This document shows positions 15,096 to 17,204 of a stretch of 17,204 nucleotides of DNA, in pieces. The position numbers and the translations under genes are program-made. Source of the DNA: Clostridiales bacterium UBA6330 (GTDB lineage Bacteria > Bacillota > Clostridia > Oscillospirales > CAG-272); the NCBI GenBank assembly GCA_002438075.1, contig DJSQ01000228.1:1-17204 (forward strand), given 5' to 3'. The notes beneath the pieces are model-generated. The model was given only the letters and a program-made list of their open reading frames with translations, was not told the origin of the DNA and made no database searches. Numbering within the stretch: the stretch's first letter is position 1; the number at the start of each line of letters is the position of its first letter.

Positions 15096-15997
15096 TACGG
15101 TTCAATTCAAGGGAGGACATCATTGCCCTGACCCCGCAATGGAAGGGGGAGCGGTTTCCGGACGGCAGACCGCGCGTGCCCGACCGATATTTGGAAGCCA
15201 TGCGCAAGATGACGCTGGAGGAGCTCTGGAAGCCGATTTTCGTCAAGGGCTACGAAAGCCAGTTTGAGGGGAACCTGAGGACGCTGCACGACGATGGACG
15301 GGTGCTGATCGGTCGTGCAGTCACGGCAACGTTTGTTCCGACAAGACCCGATCTGCATGAGGTGATGTTCGGCGTTGGTGAGGCGGAGGGCAGACACGGC
15401 AATTACAACCAGTGGGTAATTGACAGCCTGACGGAGGGCGATGTCGTGGTTGTGGATATGTACGATAAAATCTATAAGGGGACCTTCCTCGGCGGCAATC
15501 TGACCACCGCAATCAAAACCAAGACCAAAACAGGCGGCGGTGTTATCTGGGGCGGTATCCGCGATACTCAGCAGATGAAGGCGGTTGAGGGCGTGCAGGT
15601 CTACTACCGTGGAATCGACCCGACCCCGATCCGCGAATTTGTGATGAAGGATTTCAACGGAATCACGCGAATCGGAAAAGCGACCGTCCTGCCGGGGGAT
15701 ATCGTATACGGTGGCGGGGGCGGCGTGCTGTTCATTCCCGCGCACCTGGTCCCCGAGGTTGTGGACGGTGCGGCAAAAACGCACGTCAAGGACGATTTCG
15801 GCTTTGAAATGATTGCGCAGAACCGCTTTACCACGGCGCAGATTGACCGCGCAACCTGGACCGAGGAAATGCTGGATATGCTGACGAAATGGATTCAGAC
15901 CGACCCGCGCGGGGAGAAGTACCGCGACCTCGATTGGACACCCGAATATGAAGCGGCGTGGAACGGTGACCCCAATGACACCCAGACCATGCTGTGA
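15092..15997 (+). CDS. RraA-family protein (4-hydroxy-2-oxoacid aldolase-like)
   Basis: A 301-residue member of the RraA family, formerly mislabelled dimethylmenaquinone methyltransferase. The fold signature is LGGNLTTAIKTK (133-144), then GGGVIWGGIRD, with Arg157-Asp158 matching the active-site pair of 4-hydroxy-4-methyl-2-oxoglutarate aldolases. IVYGGGGGVLFIP (204-216) is the usual last core strand. It is longer than RNase-E-inhibitor RraA proteins (about 160 residues), with an N-terminal extension (about 1-60) and a C-terminal extension (230-301) typical of the versions found beside sugar-acid genes. A retro-aldol cleavage of the keto-deoxy acid made by the dehydratase is a reasonable guess. 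The ATG overlaps the SDR stop by ATGA. Confidence 0.85.
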   Translation: MIRFNSREDIIALTPQWKGERFPDGRPRVPDRYLEAMRKMTLEELWKPIFVKGYESQFEGNLRTLHDDGRVLIGRAVTATFVPTRPDLHEVMFGVGEAEGRHGNYNQWVIDSLTEGDVVVVDMYDKIYKGTFLGGNLTTAIKTKTKTGGGVIWGGIRDTQQMKAVEGVQVYYRGIDPTPIREFVMKDFNGITRIGKATVLPGDIVYGGGGGVLFIPAHLVPEVVDGAAKTHVKDDFGFEMIAQNRFTTAQIDRATWTEEMLDMLTKWIQTDPRGEKYRDLDWTPEYEAAWNGDPNDTQTML

Positions 15998-16004
15998 CGG
16001 CGCG

Positions 16005-16955
16005 ATGCGGGAGCTGCATCTGTTGTCCTGCGCCCCTGCTGAGGCAGGCGGGGGAATTTATCGCTGTCGGCTTTCGGCGAACGGGACGCTGACGAAAACG
16101 GATTATCTGCCATGTGACCGCCCGATGTATGCGGTGATGGACGGGGAAAGACTTCATGTCCTCCTCCGCGCACCCTTCGCGGGAAGCGAGGAAAGCGGAT
16201 ATGTTTCCTGCAAGGCGGATTTTTCGGACGTAACAAAGCCTGTCGGAACCAACGGAAAATGCGCCTGCCATCTTGCCGTCTGCGGGGAGGACGTGTATGC
16301 GGTCAATTACCTCAGCGGAAGCCTGACGAAAATCGGAGAAATGACGGTCACGCACACCGAAAGGAGCGTAAACGGAAATCCCATTCGGCAGGAAGCGCCG
16401 CATACGCACTATGTGGGGCTTTCGGTGGATAACCGATTTGTTTTCTGCACCGACCTCGGAGCGGATACCCTGTTCGTCTATGATTGTAAGCTCAACGAGG
16501 TGAGCCGCGCTAAGGTGCCGAAAGGTTACGGTATCCGCCATCTGGTTCTGACACGGGACGGAAGGACAATCTATGCCGTAAACGAGCTGGTCCCGTCGGT
16601 CAGCCGCTTCTCCTTTGTGGACGGGGCGGTCACTTATCTGGAGACTGTCTTACTCCCATGTGAGGTGCCGGCTTCAACCGCGGCGGCAATTCGCTTGTCG
16701 GAGGATGAGAAACGTCTGTACACCTCGGTGCGAGGGGAGAACCGAATCTTCGTGCTGAATACCGAGGACGGAGCCCCCAAGCTGTTTCATTCCTTCCCGA
16801 GCGGCGGTCAAGGACCGCGCGATTTTGACTTGATTGACGGCTTTCTGATTGTATGCAATGAGGATTCCGACGAGGTGTCGGTTCCGGAGACCGAAACAGG
16901 CGAAAAGCGCTTTTCGCTCCCCATGAAGCATCCGCTTTGCTGTGTTTGTCCATAA
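16005..16955 (+). CDS. YbhE/6-phosphogluconolactonase-type beta-propeller lactonase
   Basis: A 316-residue seven-bladed propeller of the lactonase family. Hallmarks are GGGIYRCRL at the first blade, CHLAVCGEDVYAVNYLSGS, QEAPHTHYV (matching the family PHxH motif), KGYGIRHLVLTRDGRTIYAVNEL and GQGPRDFDL. The start is uncertain. The ATG at 16005 begins the first blade (MRELHLLS), but there is no clear ribosome binding site, and reinitiation from the RraA stop 7 bp upstream is possible. ATGs at 15975 (after GGTGA) and 15948 are in frame. It is the last gene of the operon, followed by a terminator. Its likely job is to hydrolyse the sugar lactone made by the oxidoreductase; whether the substrate is phosphorylated is not visible. 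No signal peptide is seen. Confidence 0.85.
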   Translation: MRELHLLSCAPAEAGGGIYRCRLSANGTLTKTDYLPCDRPMYAVMDGERLHVLLRAPFAGSEESGYVSCKADFSDVTKPVGTNGKCACHLAVCGEDVYAVNYLSGSLTKIGEMTVTHTERSVNGNPIRQEAPHTHYVGLSVDNRFVFCTDLGADTLFVYDCKLNEVSRAKVPKGYGIRHLVLTRDGRTIYAVNELVPSVSRFSFVDGAVTYLETVLLPCEVPASTAAAIRLSEDEKRLYTSVRGENRIFVLNTEDGAPKLFHSFPSGGQGPRDFDLIDGFLIVCNEDSDEVSVPETETGEKRFSLPMKHPLCCVCP

Positions 16956-16964
16956 AAAAGCAGA

Positions 16965-16999
16965 AGGTGCGGTCTTTCGCTACGCGAAAGACCGCACCT
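16965..16999 (+). terminator. Terminator after the sugar-acid operon
   Basis: A perfect 16-bp stem (AGGTGCGGTCTTTCGC with its complement) and a TAC loop start 9 bases after the lactonase stop. An outer AAAAGCA/TGCTTTT pair (16956-16962 and 17013-17019) could extend the structure and supply a T-tract. Confidence 0.8.
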
Positions 17000-17040
17000 A
17001 AATCATAAAAATTGCTTTTCGACCAACGGGAGAAAAGCTA

Positions 17041-17131
17041 CCTTACTTCTTCACTATTCACTATTACCTATTACTTCCCCAAAGCTCCCGCGGGAAGTGA
17101 AGAGTGAAGAGTGAAGAGGTAATAAGTAAAG
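17041..17131. repeat. Heptad-repeat intergenic element with inverted arms
   Basis: The left arm has TTCACTA twice (17050-17063) and then TTACCTA and TTACTTC. The right arm has AGTGAAG three times (17096-17116) and then AGGTAATAAG. The right heptads are near complements of the left ones, and GGGAAG pairs with CTTCCC around a TCCCGCGGGA palindrome. Similar TTCACTAT-rich intergenic repeats are common in Clostridia. No coding frame is visible. Confidence 0.6.
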
Positions 17132-17157
17132 CTCCCGCACTTGCGTGCGGGAGCTTT
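17128..17157 (-). terminator. Terminator directly after the tRNA gene
   Basis: AAAGCTCCCGCAC and GTGCGGGAGCTTT form a perfect 13-bp stem around TTGC. Read on the minus strand it begins at the CCA end of the tRNA and is followed by the T-rich TTTACTTATT, as expected for an intrinsic terminator of the tRNA transcript. Confidence 0.75.
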
Positions 17158-17204
17158 GGTTGCGGGGGTGGGACTTGAACCTCACGACCTCCGGGTTATG
17201 AGCC
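17157..17204 (-). tRNA. Initiator tRNA-Met (CAT), 3' part, cut by window edge
   Basis: The minus strand reads an anticodon loop CTCATAA followed by CCCGG, a variable loop AGGTC, a T-loop TTCAAGT, acceptor CCCCGCA and the encoded A-CCA (CCA at 17157-17159). CCC directly after the loop and A at position 72 are hallmarks of bacterial initiator tRNA, which has three G:C pairs in the anticodon stem and an unpaired 1:72. The 5' half lies outside the window. The T-stem is odd: its 5' strand is GTGAGG against CCCAC, one base too long. Confidence 0.85.

Overview
The window looks like a chromosomal segment of a moderately GC-rich Gram-positive anaerobe, most likely an uncultured gut-type Clostridia (Oscillospirales or a relative). 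The reasons are strong AGGAGG-type ribosome binding sites, sigma-A promoters with extended -10 boxes, lipobox lipoproteins, GLUG-type surface proteins and AraC-type regulators next to glycan genes. No marker gene fixes the taxon, so this is inference.

Layout: (1) Positions 1-334 hold the end of an upstream reading frame and a truncated GH43 glycosidase start that runs into a strong terminator. (2) Positions 313-1194 (minus) encode an AraC regulator, divergent from (3) a six-gene plus-strand operon at 1383-10680. That operon encodes a secreted GLUG-repeat protein, a metallo-beta-lactamase (MBL)-fold protein without a signal peptide, an unlisted 44-residue peptide, a membrane-anchored GLUG-repeat protein with Cys-pair repeats, a lipoprotein paralogue of the MBL protein, and a lipoprotein solute-binding protein. 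It closes with a palindrome and an 18-bp perfect hairpin. (4) Positions 10760-11662 (minus) encode a second AraC regulator, divergent from (5) a plus-strand catabolic operon at 11792-16955: enolase-superfamily dehydratase, GH10-type glycosidase without signal peptide, SDR oxidoreductase, RraA-family protein and YbhE-type lactonase. (6) The right edge has a terminator, a heptad-repeat element and the 3' part of an initiator tRNA-Met gene on the minus strand.

How the genes may work together: operon 5 has the set expected for a non-phosphorylating oxidative sugar route. GH10 would release sugar, SDR oxidise it to a lactone, the lactonase open it, the dehydratase make a 2-keto-3-deoxy acid and the RraA-family protein cleave that. 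The substrate is unknown. Operon 3 is exported or surface-associated and consists of two successive GLUG + MBL pairs, a small peptide and an orphan binding protein. I know no described system with this composition, so it is the best candidate for something new. Each operon probably answers to its adjacent AraC regulator.
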